The translations under genes and the position numbers were made by a program. Of a stretch of DNA of 10,065 bases, positions 8,270 through 10,065 are shown piece after piece. This stretch comes from Glomus cerebriforme (taxonomy: Eukaryota; Glomeromycota; Glomeromycetes; Glomerales; Glomeraceae). Positions within the stretch are counted from its first letter, which is position 1. Every line of letters starts with the position of its first letter. The stretch lies in assembly GCA_003550305.1 (NCBI GenBank), contig QKYT01000152.1, positions 22,580-32,644 on the forward strand, given 5' to 3'. The notes under the pieces were generated by a model. It saw nothing but the letters and a program-made list of their open reading frames with translations. It searched no databases and was not told the origin of the DNA.

Positions 8270-9671
8270 TTATTTCTCATCATTCATCGTATCTTTATTT
8301 GATACTCTGCAAAAATTTATAGTAGAAAATTAATAAATAGAATGGAAATAATACATGAAAAATTAGTTAACTTACTCTGTAAAATCAATAACTTCAAACT
8401 GAACTATTTTCATATTTTGGAAGATCTTTAGTAAATTAAGTAATCAAGATATATAAATAGATTGTGGATGAGTATTTGTCTTTCTGAATTCTTCTGATTT
8501 TTTGAATTGTTGTTCAATTTCATTCTCATGTGATTTGGTAAAGAAAATACCACCTGTATATGACTTACGAAATTGTCAAACTTTATCATATATTTCAATA
8601 GAATTTGGTCTATTTTCAGGATTTGAATCCCAAACTCTTTTCATTAAATCAATGTAACATTTTGGTGCTTCTGGCTCGTTTATTTCAGGTCTAATTCCAT
8701 TACATATATTTAATACTAAAATTTCATCATGAGCACGATCTGAAAAAGGTTGTTTTCCAGTTGCTATAAAATACATAATCATACCAAAACTAAATACATC
8801 TGNTGATTGTGTATAAGGTTTCCTCTTAATACTTCAGGAGCTACATATGGCATTACTCCATAAATTTTTATNATCAACTTCTCCANATAATCCCATATCT
8901 GCAATGGATAATACGTNATTACTAAAAATATTTATATTATTTACAAAAAATAATATATTTCCTGTATGAAAATCACGATGATTATCTTTTTTTGATGAAT
9001 TTCTTTAAGATCATTACTGATATTGAGCAATGCATTTATTTTGAATAACCAAGAAAAAATTTTATAATTTTTATTCATCCAATTAATAAAATTTCCACCT
9101 TCTGCATATTCAAGAATTAATTATAATATACTCCTTTGTATCAGGATTTTGAGATATTCCATATATTCTAAGAATATTATTACCATGCTTATCTATTGAA
9201 TATTCTTTAATCTATTTAAAAAATAAATAACGTTACCGATCAAAAAAAAATTATAATTTTATTAATTAATAAATAATTTTCATACCTCATTTAAAAACTT
9301 ATTAGTAATANNTTGTGAATTAAATAAGCATTTNAAAGCAACCATTTTATTTAAAACTCTTGTATATTTTTTCCTTTAATATCATACTTTAATGGACCAT
9401 CCTTCCATATTGCTGAATATACTGTAGTAAAACCACCTTTATCTATTTCTTTAATATCATTAAACTGATTGTATGGTATCCATTCAAATACTATATCAGT
9501 GATTTTTAGTTGCATTCCTTAAATAAAATTATCAATTATTTTATTTCCACTGGTCCAATTTTGAATTTTTTTTATTTGACACGATTTACACCATTTATAT
9601 TGTGTATCTGTGTATATTTTAATACATTNTACACAATATTTTTCAAAATACTTTTTAAAANATTCATCATG
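8270..9671 (-). pseudogene. TKL kinase pseudogene, full-length kinase domain with many lesions
   Basis: Read on the minus strand, nearly the whole kinase is present. First comes an N-terminal Cys motif (YCV-C-IKIYTDTQYKWCKSC), then the WTSGN linker and FEWIPYNQFNDIKEI. Then follow glycine loop KGGFTTVY, VALK, FLNE, intron 9212-9285, YGISQNPDTKEY, HRDFHTGN, ADMGL, GVMPYVAPEV and FSFGMIMYFIATGKQPF. The C-lobe follows (CNGIRPEINEPEAP, WDSNPENRPN), then the tail THPQSIYIS and FTKDLPKYENSSV. Intron 8307-8375 precedes a last exon ending VSNKDTMNDEK-stop (TAA 8270-8272). Lesions: stops at 9519-9521 (TAA for Gln), 8576-8578 (TGA) and 8444-8446 (TGA, probably from CGA). Frameshifts lie near 9367-9372, 9118-9127, 8987-8993, 8865-8870, 8819-8821, 8433-8438 and 8394-8399, mostly in A/T runs. 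All catalytic residues survive, so it died recently, or some indels are sequence errors. Confidence 0.82.
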
Positions 9672-10064
9672 AAGAATTATAATATAATCCTTTGTATCTG
9701 GATTTTGAGAAATTCCATATNTTTTAATATNATATAAATTAATTAAATATGCTTTAACCTGTTAATATATAAAAATAATTAATTATATTAAGGGATTTAA
9801 TTAAATTTACAAAGAATTTTATACCTCATCTAAAAATCCATCACTAGTATTTTGTGAGCATATTAAAACAACTTCTTCATCTGAATGTCTTATGAATTTT
9901 CTATTATCCTCATTCCAGTATAATGGGCCATCCTTCCATTTTGCTGAATATATTTTAGCAAGACCACTTTCATCAATTTTTTCATTTCTACTAGTCCAGT
10001 TTGTAAAATTTTCTTTAAAATCATTTATTTGACATGCTTTACACCATTTATTTGATATACTTGT
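9672..10064 (-). pseudogene. Upstream kinase-like N-lobe joined in frame to the kinase pseudogene
   Basis: Exon 10064-9825 (80 codons, no stop, continuing beyond the window) reads SNKWCKACQINDFKENFTNW, TSRNEKIDESGLAKIYSAKW, KDGPLYW, EEVVLICSQNTSDGFLDE. Intron 9759-9824 is phase 0 at the usual FL-E site. The next exon reads VKAY...YGISQNPDTKDYIIIL and runs without a break into HDE, the start of the downstream Cys motif. This is a kinase N-lobe up to the hinge, with no catalytic loop. About 40 residues between the linker and the glycine loop are missing (KID joins ESGLAKIY), and the usual VVLK lysine reads VVLI. It could be a degenerate domain built into a two-lobe family architecture, or a partial tandem duplication. 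This part itself has no stop or frameshift; it counts as a pseudogene only because the downstream frame is broken. Confidence 0.7.
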
Positions 10065-10065
10065 A

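Noticed and set aside
3413..8578. TGA read as Trp (mitochondrial-type code) to rescue the broken frames
   Set aside because: The intact gene uses TGG for Trp and has spliceosomal introns. The relics also carry TAA stops and frameshifts, which a code change would not repair.
9510..9737. 75-codon plus-strand open frame
   Set aside because: It lies antisense to the Cys-motif region of the minus-strand kinase pseudogene, whose translation is clearly meaningful.

Overview
The window looks like nuclear DNA of an arbuscular mycorrhizal fungus (Glomeromycotina), most likely Rhizophagus or a close relative. The DNA is very AT-rich, introns are short (about 65-125 bp) with GTAA/GTAT donors and TAG/CAG acceptors, and the proteins carry motifs of the tyrosine-kinase-like (TKL) kinase families that are greatly expanded in these fungi. 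I assign them from remembered family motifs, not from a search. Scattered Ns point to a draft or polymorphic assembly.

Layout. Positions 1-2100 hold no intact gene; two decayed coding patches can be proposed (613-870 on +, 936-1740 on -), neither recognised. At 2093-2282 (-) lies the broken N-terminus of a BTB/POZ gene, running into a 37-bp tandem duplication (2018-2092). Two adjacent hairpins stand out at 2797-2881. Two old kinase relics follow on the minus strand (3115-3262 and 3413-3702), with a conserved non-coding block at 3747-3905.

The one apparently intact gene is a nine-exon TKL kinase on the plus strand (4475-6879, 567 residues by my splice model). It has a short Cys-rich N-terminal motif, a complete kinase domain with all catalytic residues, and an acidic Asn/Asp-rich tail built from small exons, one of only 12 nt. 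Exons 3-8 are all multiples of three and phase 1-1, so each could be skipped without a frameshift.

Beyond it, on the minus strand, are another kinase relic (7495-7855) with a second copy of the non-coding block (7868-8023), and then a younger kinase pseudogene (8270-10064, cut by the window edge). That one keeps every catalytic motif and good splice sites but carries at least three in-frame stops and about seven frameshifts.

Taken together the window is a kinase gene nest: one live copy flanked by about four dead relatives, all on the opposite strand. Four of the copies share a phase-0 intron at the helix-C glutamate, which shows common descent. No RNA gene, CRISPR array or complete mobile element was found.
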